Shown piece by piece: positions 1 to 9,802 of a stretch of DNA of 64,000 nt; the first letter of the stretch is position 1; each line of letters starts with the position of its first letter. Source of the DNA: Chitinophagaceae bacterium (lineage in GTDB: Bacteria; Bacteroidota; Bacteroidia; Chitinophagales; Chitinophagaceae); NCBI GenBank assembly GCA_016721385.1, contig JADKIE010000002.1:558001-622000 (forward strand), in the 5' to 3' direction. The notes under the pieces were generated by a model. It saw nothing but the letters and a program-made list of their open reading frames with translations, did no database searches and was not told the DNA's origin. Position numbers and translations under genes: made by a program.

Positions 1-192
1 TGCTTTTACGAACAAAAACAAACACCGAAGCAAAGTTTGGAAGAGTTAATAAACTACTCTGAAATTTGCAGAGAAGTTGGCGGCAGTTTAATTACTGTTT
101 TTCATAACAATTTTTTAGGTACTGCTAATCAATTTAAAGGTTGGAAAGAGATGTATGAAGTTTTTGTAAAAGAGGTACACAATGGTTTATAA
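1..192 (+). CDS. C-terminal end of a polysaccharide-deacetylase-like protein (partial)
   Basis: The frame is open from the window edge to TAA at 190-192 and gives the last 63 residues of a larger protein. The tail has the pattern HNNFLGTANQFKGWKEMYE, which resembles the end of Bacteroidota polysaccharide deacetylase-family proteins (HNxxL...W.GWR.VYEE). That match is from memory and only the tail is visible, so the catalytic domain cannot be checked. Such proteins act on cell-surface or exported polysaccharides. It points away from the minus-strand EamA transporter that follows. Confidence 0.45.
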   Translation, partial: CFYEQKQTPKQSLEELINYSEICREVGGSLITVFHNNFLGTANQFKGWKEMYEVFVKEVHNGL

Positions 193-271
193 AGATGCCT
201 ATTGTTATTGTGTACAAGTGTGCGACGCCTCTGAAGTTGAATAATGAAATATAGTTTGGGCAACAAAAATT

Positions 272-1129
272 TTACACTTCCTCGTTTTTTTCAATTACTT
301 TTTTATCGTTTCGTTTAATACTATAGTTTACTAAATACACGCCTGCCAATGTAATAAGTGCTCCCCACAAAATATTCCAGGTTAATTTTTCATCTATAAC
401 AAAATAGGCCACAACCATTGCTACCAAAGGGTTTATATAAGCATACAATGACGATATTGCCGGTGGAAGTACTTTTAATGAGTATATAAATGCAATAAAC
501 GCAATAATTGAACCGGCAATAACCAAGTACGCAATTGCCCACCATGCTTTTGATGAAATACTACTAAAAGCTACTGTTTGCTTTGCCACACCTGCAATGG
601 CATATAACAAAAAACTACCTACAAACATTTGCATGCCGGCACTGTAATATGCATTTAATTTCATTTTACTTTTGCCTATAAAAACGGTTGCAAAGCTCCA
701 GCACAGCATGGCTGTTACTGATAATGCAAGGCCAAATACAAAACCCTTTGGTTGTGCATGAAATGCATTTTCGTAAAATACAAAACCTACACCTACTATG
801 CCTAAAAACATACCTAAAAAAGTAAGCGGTGTAGCATTGTTTTTTTTATAAAAAAGCACCTCTATTAGTACAACACTTAACGGATATAACGCTCCAATTA
901 ATGCACTAAGGCCGGTTGGTATATATTTTAAACTCCAGGTACTAAGGCCATTTGCGCCAACAAACATTAACAGGGCTAATAATATTATCCACCCAAATTG
1001 CCTTGCAGTTGGCAGGGGCAATTTTTTATACAAATGAAAAAATATTAGAAAACAAGAGCCTCCAATAAATTGCCTTATGGCCGCCATTTGCAATGCCGGT
1101 ATTTCGTGTACACCAATTTTACTGGCCAC
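272..1129 (-). CDS. EamA/DMT family transporter
   Basis: Inner-membrane protein of the drug/metabolite transporter superfamily, with two EamA repeats (about residues 1-115 and 130-265), nine visible hydrophobic helices and a charged cytoplasmic tail (KRNDKKVIEKNEEV). The substrate cannot be told from sequence. The given start is a GTG inside a well-conserved first helix. In-frame codons upstream to about position 1195 read GYIALAITSILWGTTWVASK, the expected first helix, but no ATG, GTG or TTG lies in that stretch. Either the real start is unusual or an indel separates it from its start codon. It is separated from purH by about 150 bases holding a degenerate repeat. Confidence 0.85.
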   Translation of the reverse strand: MASKIGVHEIPALQMAAIRQFIGGSCFLIFFHLYKKLPLPTARQFGWIILLALLMFVGANGLSTWSLKYIPTGLSALIGALYPLSVVLIEVLFYKKNNATPLTFLGMFLGIVGVGFVFYENAFHAQPKGFVFGLALSVTAMLCWSFATVFIGKSKMKLNAYYSAGMQMFVGSFLLYAIAGVAKQTVAFSSISSKAWWAIAYLVIAGSIIAFIAFIYSLKVLPPAISSLYAYINPLVAMVVAYFVIDEKLTWNILWGALITLAGVYLVNYSIKRNDKKVIEKNEEV

Positions 1130-1204
1130 CCATGTGGTGCCCCATAAAATGCTGGTAATGGCTAATGCTATGTATCCTTTTGTTTTGATATGATTTATTT
1201 TTTT

Positions 1205-1252
1205 TACAGATTTCGCTTATTTACACAGAATTTGTTTGTGTTATCTGTGAAA
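1205..1252. repeat. Degenerate intergenic ACAGAT/ATCTGT repeat, copy 1
   Basis: This intergenic stretch has alternating ACAGAT, ACACAG and ATCTGTG blocks forming an imperfect inverted repeat. Similar blocks occur at 9409-9451 (better preserved) and 46871-46900 (half only). All are between genes and code for nothing obvious. They look like remnants of one dispersed element family. Confidence 0.4.
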
Positions 1253-1278
1253 AAATAAGTGAATATCTTCAGTTAATC

Positions 1279-2816
1279 TTAATGTTTAAAATGCCTTAGT
1301 CCTGTAATTACCATTGCCAGATTATTTTGTTTACAATATTCAATACTATCATTATCTCTTATACTGCCGCCAGGTTGTATAAATGCTGTAATGCCTACTG
1401 CATGTGCAATTTTTACACAATCGTCAAACGGAAAAAAGGCATCGCTGGCTAATACAGCGCTTTGTAAATCAAAATTAAATTGTTGCGCTTTTTCAATACT
1501 TTGGCGCAAAGAGTCTATACGGCTTGTTTGCCCACAACCTTTACCAATTAGTTGTTTGCTTTTTACCAAAGCAATGCTGTTACTTTTTAAATGCTTGGCA
1601 ATTATGTTGGCAAATGCAAGGTCATCCTTTTCTTGTACAGATGTTTCTCTGGCACCAACTTCTTTCCACTCGGTAAAATTTCCTTCGTCATTTTGTTGCG
1701 TTAAAATTCCGTTTAAAACTGTTTTGCTTTGAGTATTGAGCAGTGATCCTGCCTGTCCGGTAGGCAGGTGGTGATTAGTAAGTTGCAGCAGAATTCTATT
1801 CTTTTTTGTTTTTAAAATAGCCAAAGCATCTTCATTAAATGACGGCGCTATTAATACTTCAAAAAATATTTCGTTGATAGCATTTGCTGTATCAATATCA
1901 ATAGGTTTATTACACACCAATACACCACCAAAAGCACTCTCCGGATCACCGGCTAAAGCCGCTTGCCATGCATCCAAAACAGTTTTTCGGATTGAAGTGC
2001 CACAAACATTTGTATGTTTAATAATAGCAAACAACGCATCTGCTTCATCAAAAATTCTGTGCATAACTGCATTGCTGCATCTACATCTACTAAGTTATTG
2101 TACGATAATTCTTTACCGTTAAGCTGTGTAAATAACTCGTTTAAGTTACCGTAAAAAACGCCTTGCTGGTGTGGGTTTTCGCCATAGCGCAACACCGATT
2201 TTGTTTTATTAAATGGATTAATAAATTGCGTATTATTAAAGTAGTTGCTAATTGCCATATCGTAACCTGTGCACACGTCAAAAGCTTTTATGGCAAACAT
2301 TTTGCGTTGCTCTAAACTAGTTTCACCATTTTGTGATGTTAAAATTTCTTCTAACAAAGAATAGTCTTTTTTTGCGGCTACCACTATTACATCTTTATGA
2401 TTTTTTGCTGCTCCACGAATCATGCTTGGGCCACCAATATCTATTTTTTCAATAATTAACGCCTCATCATTTGTTGAGGCTACAGTTTCTTCAAACGGAT
2501 ACAAATCCACAATAACCAAATCGATTTCGGGGATATTATACTGCTTCATTTCAGCAACATGTTGTGCATCCTCTCTTTTGCCTAAAATACCTCCAAATAC
2601 TGATGGATGAAGTGTTTTAACCCTTCCTCCCAATATGGATGGATAAGTCGTCAGCGCCTCTACAGGTATGCAAGGCACTTGTAATTCTTCAATAAATTTT
2701 TGTGTGCCGCCTGTACTGTAAATTGTTACACCTAATTGATGCAATTGGCGAATAATGTTTTCTAATCCGTCTTTATAAAAAACAGAAATGAGTGCTGAGG
2801 AAATTTTTTTGTTCAT
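1279..2816 (-). CDS. purH: Bifunctional AICAR transformylase/IMP cyclohydrolase (one frameshift)
   Basis: PurH catalyses the last two steps of IMP synthesis in the cytoplasm. The N-terminal MGS-like cyclohydrolase domain (MNKKISSALISVFYKDGL, STGGT, LGGRVKTLHP) and the transformylase domain (YGENPHQQG, IKHTNVCG, ESAFGG, QPGGSIRD) are both clear. I start it at ATG 2816, where similarity begins, not at an upstream codon inside comEC. The frame breaks at the A5 run 2050-2054; one more base restores LCTEFFDEADALFAIIKH, giving about 512 residues. The transformylase domain carries an extra LPTGQAG segment encoded by a 21-base palindrome at 1748-1768. The gene starts 11 bases after comEC, so the two are probably co-transcribed. 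Confidence 0.93.
1748..1768. repeat. 21-base GC-rich palindromic element inside purH
   Basis: Two 7-base arms, CCTGCCT (1748-1754) and AGGCAGG (1762-1768), enclose the loop GTCCGGT. The element is strikingly GC-rich in an AT-rich gene. On the coding strand it contributes LPTGQAG in frame. From recalled related PurH sequences, the segment between NRI and LNG is about 8 residues longer here (25 versus about 17), as expected for an in-frame insertion of about 24 bases. I see no second copy in this window. Confidence 0.7.
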
Positions 2817-2827
2817 TAAAATTGCGG

Positions 2828-4925
2828 TTATAAATCCAAAACAAATGCACCTTGTTCCGGAATTGAATAATGCTGCAAATTTAGCCTTTCGCAATCTTGT
2901 TTCCATCGTTCAATTTTCCACAAACTGTTACTTGCATCAAAAACGTACTGCTTACAATTGAAAACACTTGCCAGTTGCGGTATGTAGAGTTTGGGGTTTT
3001 TTGAAATAATTAAAATATCAACATTTATTTTGTTCGCCAGGCTATCAAATGTTAATGGTTCATCTAGTATTGCAACTTTTTTATTGTCTAACAGATAAAA
3101 GATGTTTTTATAAAAACAGTTGGGCAAACTATCCGTTCTGTCATTTAATTGAAGTTTAATTCTTGCTGGCTTTAAATGAAAATTTTGCAAAATTCCGTCT
3201 ATCAGCAAAATACTATCGCCAACGAATTGATATTGATTACCCTTTATAATATCTATTGCCTGATGCTGGGGAACATTGTAAACAATTAATTTTTGCTGAT
3301 TTTTTATTTGCCAGTTTAAAAAAGAATGAAGCGATACAAAAGCCAGTAAGCATATTAGGGCAGTTTTTAAGTACACTTTCTTTTTATAAATAAGCCACCA
3401 ACATACACCAACAACTATGGCATATAAAAGCAGGGTAGTTGCTATTGTAGATGGAATTTTATCCCATACAGCAAATGAAAAATCGTTTACAAAAAGAATA
3501 ATTTTATTCATTAACCAAACCAACCACTGTGTTAGTTTGCCTAATACGTTCCCTACATAAGGAATCCAGCCAAATGCAACTAAAGCAATTTCAACATAAA
3601 GAATAAGGCTCGATAATGGCACCGCTAAAATATTTGTAAGTAAAAACAAATTAGGAAATTGGTGAAAATAGTAAATGCAAATTGGAAATGTAAGCAACTG
3701 TGCAGCAATTGAAATAGCTACAAGTTTCCAAACCTCGTTTGCATATTTGTTTTTTATATAGATGCTATTGTAAATTGGTTTTTGAAAAATTATAATACCC
3801 ACAACAGCCAGGTAACTTAATTGAAAGCCCACATCCCACAAATAATAAGGATTATAGCATAATAAAATAAACGCAGATGCTGCCAAAGAGTTATAAATAG
3901 ACGCTTGTTTAAAAAAGTTTTTACCAATTGCTATACAACTAAACATTACCGCCGAACGTAGCACCGAGGCAGATGCGCCGGTAAGTAAAGAAAAAACCCA
4001 CAAACAACTTAATATCAACACCACTTGCAGCAGGTTTGATTTTCGTATTCCCGGCAATTTACCAAACAACCAAACCAGCATTACATAAATTAATCCCAGA
4101 TGCATTCCACTTATAGCAATAATATGCACAACGCCTGTATTACTGTATGCTTGTACTAAATCTTTATCTAAATCGTTGGTGTAGCCTATAAGCAATGCTT
4201 CGGCAATGCCCAGCTCATCTTTATTATTTCCAATATTTTTTTGCAGGGCAGAAAGTACTTTTTCTCTGCCCATATAAATAAATTGCTTAAACCTGTTTAT
4301 CCTTTTATCCGATGTTATTATCCAATCTTTATCTTTCAAAAAAACGTTATGAAATATTTGTTGGAATGCAGCGTAGCGTTGGTAATTAAAAGCTCCCGGG
4401 TTGCCTGAGTTTTTAATGGGTTGTAAATTTTTATTAATTATTATTTTATCGCCATAATGCAATAGCCCTGCAGCAGAATCTTTTGAAAAATACAGCAATA
4501 ATTTGCCTTTTGTATTAATTACCGAGTCGTTTCTAATAATGGCTTCTACATAACCATCGGCCTTATACGATTTATTTTTTTGAATAACCGGTTCATCAAT
4601 TCTTACTAATAAAAAATCTTCGGGTTGATAATGATTTCCATACCATGCACTATTTTTACTTATGTTGTTATTGTACGTTAAAAACATACCAATAGCCAGG
4701 ATTAAGCCTAAAAACAAAACACCCTTAGTTTTTGCCATTTATACACTTTTGCTAACGAAAAAAATTGAAAGCATGTTAATGCAATTCCAAAAAAAGTAAA
4801 GCTGCAAAAATCAATCTTAAAGGCAGGTGTATGTACCACTGCATTAAAATACCTAAACATAGTGGAGCTAAAAGCCTTATAAAAGGCGCTTGTTTCCATA
4901 GCGGCGTATTCGAATTAGTGGGCAT
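2828..4925 (-). CDS. comEC: ComEC/Rec2-family competence protein (two frameshifts)
   Basis: Inner-membrane channel family that takes single-stranded DNA across the membrane during natural transformation. The polytopic competence domain is clear (EALLIGYTNDLD, HIIAISGMHLGLIYV, LTGASASVLRSAVMF). The true start is ATG 4925 (MPTNSNTPLWKQAPFIRLL), which lies in a different frame from the main body. Adding one base in the A7 run 4789-4795 and one in the T5 run 4729-4733 joins the parts into about 700 residues. The C-terminal about 150 residues are soluble and lack the HxHxDH metal motif of ComEC beta-lactamase-like domains, as I recall for Chitinophagaceae versions. It ends 11 bases before purH and is divergent from the methyltransferase gene. 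Confidence 0.9.
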
Positions 4926-5024
4926 AATCTAAGGTAATAAAAATATTTATTTGAAGAAAAAAATGTTGCTTCTATAAATACTTTTTGCACAATCCATATA
5001 GTATGGTAATTTGCTCTATCTCAA

Positions 5025-6137
5025 ATGAATACTCCAACCAAAATAACGGCATTTACCCAAGCAATAAGCGATTGCCTTAAAGAAAATACTTTTGTTTCCA
5101 TTACACTGGGGAATTATAAAGGAAATGTTGATAATTTAAAAAACATCTACATAAAAAAAACAATAATTAAAGCCGAGGAAAAATTAAGCTTTACATATAG
5201 ATATAAAACAAACGACATTGTAAAAAATTATGGTGTTAAAGATGCAGTTGCGGAAATTGAAAAGGCATTAAGCAACGGTTTTAAGTTTGCAAGCTTGTTT
5301 ACCACCAACTTTGATTTGTTATTAGAAGAGCAAAAAGGAAACTACTTACTTAAGAAAAAAGATGCGTCTAAATCTACACTACCTTCTCTTAGCCACGATA
5401 ATAAAAAAAACCATCTTATTACCACAAAAGGAAAAACGTATTTAACTGAGTTACGCATTACCGATAACAATGGAAATGTATTTAAAACCACACAGGATAA
5501 ATACAAACAAATAAATCATTATATAGAGATACTTAGTTCGTTGTTAAAAGAATTGCCAAAAAAAGATTCGTTGCATATTGTAGATATGGGCAGTGGCAAG
5601 GGTTATCTTACATTTGCATTGTACGATTATTTAACTACTGTATTAAATATAAACGCAAACGTAACTGGTGTTGAATTTAGAAAAGATTTAGTTACACTTT
5701 GTAACACCATTGCTAAAAAAAGTAATTTTACCAATTTAGTTTTTAAAGAAGGCACAATTGAAAGTTATACAAACAGTAATGTAGATGTTTTGATTGCCTT
5801 ACATGCATGCGATACTGCTACAGATGATGCTATTGCTAAGGGTATAAAAGCAAATGCAAACTTAATTGTAGTTGCACCTTGTTGCCATAAACAAATACGT
5901 AAAGAAATTACTAAAAGCAAAGCCGAAAATGATATTAGTTTTATAACCCAACATGGCATTTTTTTAGAGCGCCAGGCCGAAATGGTTACCGATGCCATAA
6001 GAGCAATGATTTTAGAATACCATGGTTACAAAACAAAAGTGTTTGAGTTTATAACAGATGCTCACACACCAAAAAATATTATGATAGTTGCAGAAAAATT
6101 AATAAACCCAAAGATGACAGCATTTTACAAAAAATAA
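5025..6137 (+). CDS. SAM-dependent methyltransferase (Methyltransf_32 type)
   Basis: This 370-residue cytoplasmic protein has a clear SAM-binding motif I, DMGSGKGYLTFALYDYL, near residue 185, a downstream ALHACDTATDDAI segment, and VVAPCCHKQIRKEI near residue 285. These mark the PF13679-like family of Rossmann methyltransferases. The substrate is not known; RNA or protein are both possible. The N-terminal half is a separate region with no motif I recognise. It is followed by a hairpin terminator and faces carB tail to tail. Confidence 0.85.
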   Translation: MNTPTKITAFTQAISDCLKENTFVSITLGNYKGNVDNLKNIYIKKTIIKAEEKLSFTYRYKTNDIVKNYGVKDAVAEIEKALSNGFKFASLFTTNFDLLLEEQKGNYLLKKKDASKSTLPSLSHDNKKNHLITTKGKTYLTELRITDNNGNVFKTTQDKYKQINHYIEILSSLLKELPKKDSLHIVDMGSGKGYLTFALYDYLTTVLNINANVTGVEFRKDLVTLCNTIAKKSNFTNLVFKEGTIESYTNSNVDVLIALHACDTATDDAIAKGIKANANLIVVAPCCHKQIRKEITKSKAENDISFITQHGIFLERQAEMVTDAIRAMILEYHGYKTKVFEFITDAHTPKNIMIVAEKLINPKMTAFYKK

Positions 6138-6139
6138 AA

Positions 6140-6162
6140 AATGCCAAAGAATTTTTGGCATT
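6140..6162. terminator. Intrinsic terminator between methyltransferase and carB
   Basis: Perfect 9-base arms AATGCCAAA (6140-6148) and TTTGGCATT (6154-6162) with a 5-base loop. On the minus strand the stem is followed by a T-rich tract, so it suits carB best, but it may serve both convergent genes. Confidence 0.75.
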
Positions 6163-6197
6163 GGGGAGCATTATTTAGAAAAACTTTTAGATTAGTT

Positions 6198-9058
6198 TTA
6201 CTTACTCAAATGCATACTCCTTTCTTTATACAATTGTCTAAAATAAGGGTCTCTTAAATCTTTAATAAACCGTATGGCTTCGCCAGTACTTTTCATTTCG
6301 GGGCCAAGTTCTTTATTTACACCCGGGAATTTATTGAAAGAGAAAACCGGTTCTTTAATAGCAAAGCCTGTAAGTTTTTTTTCGTAAGTAAAATCCTTAA
6401 CCATTGCTTCGCCAAGCATTACTTTGGTAGCAATATTTAAATAAGGTATTTGATAGGCTTTGGCAATAAATGGTGTTGTACGACTGGCTCTGGGGTTGGC
6501 TTCTATCACAAATACGTTAGCATCCTTTATGGCAAACTGAATATTGATTAAGCCTTTTATGTTTAATGCCCTTGCAATTTTTTCGGCGTATTCTTCCATA
6601 GTATGTACTACCAATGGTGTAAGATTAAATTGTGGCAATACGGCATTACTATCGCCGCTATGAATACCTGCTGGTTCAATATGTTCCATTACGCCCATTA
6701 CATGAAAATCAGTACCATCAAATATTCCATCAATTTCTGCTTCTTGGCATCTATCTAAAAAATGATCAATTAAAATTTTATTATTGGGCAAATGTTTTAA
6801 TAAACTAAGTACCCCTTTTTCTAATTCTTCATCATTAATTACTATACGCATTCTTTGTCCGCCAAGCACATAACTTGGTCGTACTAAAACAGGATAGCCC
6901 ACTTCTTTTGCAACAGCAATGGCATCATCCGTTGTAAAGGCAGTACCATATCTTGGATAAGGAATACCCAACTCTTTAAGCATATCGCTAAAGCGTCCTC
7001 TATCTTCGGCAATGTCCATATTATCGAAACTGGTGCCAATAATTTTTATTCCTTTCTCATGTAAACGCTTAGCTAATTTTAAAGCTGTTTGTCCGCCTAA
7101 TTGCACTATTACACCTTCCGGCTTTTCATGCTCTACAATTTCCCACAAATGCTCCCAAAAAACGGGCTCAAAATATAGTTTATCGGCAATATCAAAATCG
7201 GTACTTACCGTTTCAGGATTACAGTTTACCATAATGGCTTCGTAACCACATTCTTTAATGGCAAGCAAACCATGTACACAGCAATAATCAAACTCAATGC
7301 CTTGTCCAATGCGGTTGGGGCCACTGCCCAATACAATTACTTTCTTTTTGGGAGTTATAATAGATTCGTTGCTTAATAAATTATTTGCCTCTGGTTTTCT
7401 TTCAAAGGTTGAATAGAAGTAAGGTGTTTTTGCCTCAAACTCTGCCGCACAAGTATCTACCATTTTAAATACTCTGGTTAAGCCCATTTGTTTTCTTCTT
7501 TCGTATAATGCCTCAGTGTCTTCTTCCTTCATTATACGACAAATTTGCTCATCGCTAAAGCCTAAAAATTTTGATTCCGTTAATAAGTTATCGGGCAATG
7601 TTTTTAAATCGTAATTAGCTATTTCTTTTTCGCAGTTGCAAATTTTTAGTATTTGATGCAAAAACCATTTATCAATGCCTGTAGCTTTGGCAATAGTGTT
7701 TACGCTTACACCAAGCATCAACGCATCTTTAATTCTAAAAATTCTATCCCACTTAGGTATTTTAATATGCTCTAAAATTTCTTCGGCATGCATCAGGCTT
7801 TTTCCATAATAACCTAATCCTACTGCTTCGTTTTCTAAACTTTGACAAGCTTTTTGCACTGCCTCACAAAAACTTCTGCCAATGCCCATTACTTCGCCCA
7901 CACTTTTCATTTGAAAGCCCAAGGTATCATCTGCTCCTTTAAATTTATCAAAATTCCAACGTGGTATTTTTACTATTACATAATCTAATGCAGGTTCAAA
8001 ATAAGCCGATGTGCTTTGCGTAATTTGATTTTTTAATTCATCTAAATTATACCCGATAGCCAACTTTGCAGCAATTTTTGCAATTGGGTAACCGGTAGCT
8101 TTACTTGCCAAAGCAGATGAACGGCTTACTCTTGGGTTAATTTCTACCACAATCAATTCCTCTGTTTCGGGGTTCATGGCAAACTGCACATTACAACCTC
8201 CGGCAAAATTTCCCAAATCCCTCATCATGCGTATTGCAGTGTTACGCATTGCTTGAAATGCAGTATCACTCAGCGTCATAGCAGGTGCTACAGTTATACT
8301 ATCTCCAGTATGCACACCCATAGGGTCAAAGTTTTCTACCGTACAAATAATGGCTACATTATCTGCATTATCTCTTAATAATTCTAATTCATATTCTTTC
8401 CAACCCAATACCGCTTTTTCTACCAAAACCTCATGCACAGGGCTTGTAATTAAATCCATATTAAGCGCTTCATCCAATTCTTCTTTTTTAAATACAATAC
8501 TACCCCCACTACCGCCTAGTGTAAAAGATGGTCGTAATACTAAAGGAAAACCAATTTCTTGTGCAAATTCTTTTCCTTCTAAAAACTATTAGCAATTTTT
8601 GCAGGGCAAACATTGATCCCCATTTCAATCATCCATTTTCTAAATTGTTCTCTATCTTCTGCTTTGTCAATGGCTTTAATATCTACACCAATAAGTTTTG
8701 TATTGTGCTTTTCCCAAATGCCAAGTTCATCTACTTCTTTACATAAATTCAAAGCCGTTTGCCCACCCATAGTTGGCAATACCGCATCAATTTTATTTTC
8801 CTCTAAAATTTGTTCAATACTTTCTACTGTAAGTGGTAAAAGGTAAACCCTGTCGGCCATCATTGGGTCTGTCATTATTGTAGCCGGATTACTGTTAATT
8901 AAAATAACTTTTACACCTTCTTCTCGTAGGCTACGGGCAGCTTGTGTACCGCTATAATCAAACTCACAGGCTTGGCCAATAACAATTGGGCCGCTACCTA
9001 TAATTAATACTGATTGGATGGAATTATTTTTTTGGCATAAGAATTTTGCCATTACCAC
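6198..9058 (-). CDS. carB: Carbamoyl-phosphate synthase large subunit (one frameshift, no MGS domain)
   Basis: Makes carbamoyl phosphate for pyrimidine and arginine synthesis with the CarA amidotransferase, which is not in the window. The N-terminal half-enzyme (VLIIGSGPIVIGQACEFDYSG, LINSNPATIMTD), its ATP-grasp, and the second half (VLGSGPNRIGQGIEFDYCC, LVRPSYVLGGQRM) are all present. The frame breaks at the A5 run 8581-8585; one added base gives AKIANSFLEGKEFAQEIGFP across the junction. The protein is about 953 residues against about 1,070 for the E. coli type, because it stops at MKSTGEAIRF...RSMHLSK without the C-terminal MGS allosteric domain. I recall this shorter form from other Bacteroidota. 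The start is ATG 9058 or, two codons in, ATG 9052. Confidence 0.94.
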
Positions 9059-9123
9059 TGAATGTGGTTGTTGTAGGCGGGCAAAATTAAAGGCAAAAAA
9101 GGAGAATGCAAAAACTGAAATTG

Positions 9124-9393
9124 CTATTTGCCTTTGTTTTGAATAAAATACATGATCGTAAAGGATGGAATAAAATCGGTAAAGGGTAAAGCTTCTTCAA
9201 TTGCATTTAAAATACCACCTATTAATCCTTTTGTACCACCAAAGGTTTTGTAAAAAATAAAGCCCGAAAGTGGCGCCCAAATAATATCGCCAAACTCTCC
9301 TAAACCCGGCAATGCATAGGTAAAATAGCCAATAGCATCCATGATAATGCAAAAAAGCAAGTTGGGTTTAAAGGAAAAGGAATTAGTGCTCAT
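9124..9393 (-). CDS. Small conserved membrane protein of unknown function
   Basis: I start this at ATG 9393 (MSTNSFSFKPNLLFCIIMDA), giving 89 residues. The longer upstream reading enters repeat DNA and is not credible. It has two hydrophobic segments (about 10-25 and 35-50) and a glycine-rich stretch TFGGTKGLIGGILNAIEEALP before the C-terminus. Similar short proteins are common in Bacteroidota, but I know no function. It follows a degenerate repeat and a YtxH-type gene on the same strand, and may share a transcript with the latter. Confidence 0.65.
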   Translation of the reverse strand: MSTNSFSFKPNLLFCIIMDAIGYFTYALPGLGEFGDIIWAPLSGFIFYKTFGGTKGLIGGILNAIEEALPFTDFIPSFTIMYFIQNKGK

Positions 9394-9408
9394 ATTAATT
9401 AAAATATA

Positions 9409-9451
9409 GCCACAGATTACACAAACTGATTTTATCTGCATTATCTGTGGC
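9409..9451. repeat. Intergenic ACAGAT/ATCTGT inverted repeat, copy 2
   Basis: Arms GCCACAGATTA (9409-9419) and TTATCTGTGGC (9441-9451) form an almost perfect inverted repeat, with inner ACAAACTGAT and ATCTGCAT blocks. It sits exactly between two small minus-strand genes. It is the best preserved of three related copies (others at 1205-1252 and 46871-46900) and could form a hairpin in the transcript. Confidence 0.55.
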
Positions 9452-9457
9452 AAAAAA

Positions 9458-9748
9458 CTATGTGGTCTTCGGCTCTTCTTTTTTGCCAAATAAATCACTC
9501 ATTGTTTTCTCTGCATCCGCAAAATGCTCTTTAAAAGCTTCACTACCTTTGGTTTTAAGCTCTTCAAAATAATCTTTTGCTTTATCCATCACTTTTTCGG
9601 CTTCGTCTTTTACCTTGTTGGCTTTGTCTTTTAAGTCAGCCGCTAACTTATCTTTTTCTTCCTGACTCATACTCATGTATTTCATAGCGGCTATGCCTGC
9701 AGCTGCACCTAATAAAAAGGTTGCAATGTGTTTGTTATTTACGCTCAT
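9458..9748 (-). CDS. YtxH-domain protein
   Basis: Small 96-residue protein. It starts MSVNNKHIATFLLGAAAGIAA, with one glycine/alanine-rich membrane segment at residues 8-24. A long charged amphipathic helix follows (EEKDKLAADLKDKANKVKD...). This is the layout of YtxH-type (DUF948-like) proteins, which are often general-stress or envelope-associated; the precise role is unknown. It is divergent from the M23 peptidase gene at 9803. Confidence 0.75.
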   Translation of the reverse strand: MSVNNKHIATFLLGAAAGIAAMKYMSMSQEEKDKLAADLKDKANKVKDEAEKVMDKAKDYFEELKTKGSEAFKEHFADAEKTMSDLFGKKEEPKTT

Positions 9749-9777
9749 TTTTTTATTATTTTAAAAATTGATTAAAC

Positions 9778-9785
9778 TAAATTTG
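9778..9785 (+). promoter_or_regulatory. Putative Bacteroidota -7 promoter element for the M23 peptidase gene
   Basis: TAAATTTG matches the Bacteroidota -7 consensus TAnnTTTG and lies 17 bases before ATG 9803. No TTTG element is visible at the expected -33 distance, so support is partial. Confidence 0.35.
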
Positions 9786-9802
9786 TAATCTTAATTAAAG
9801 AT

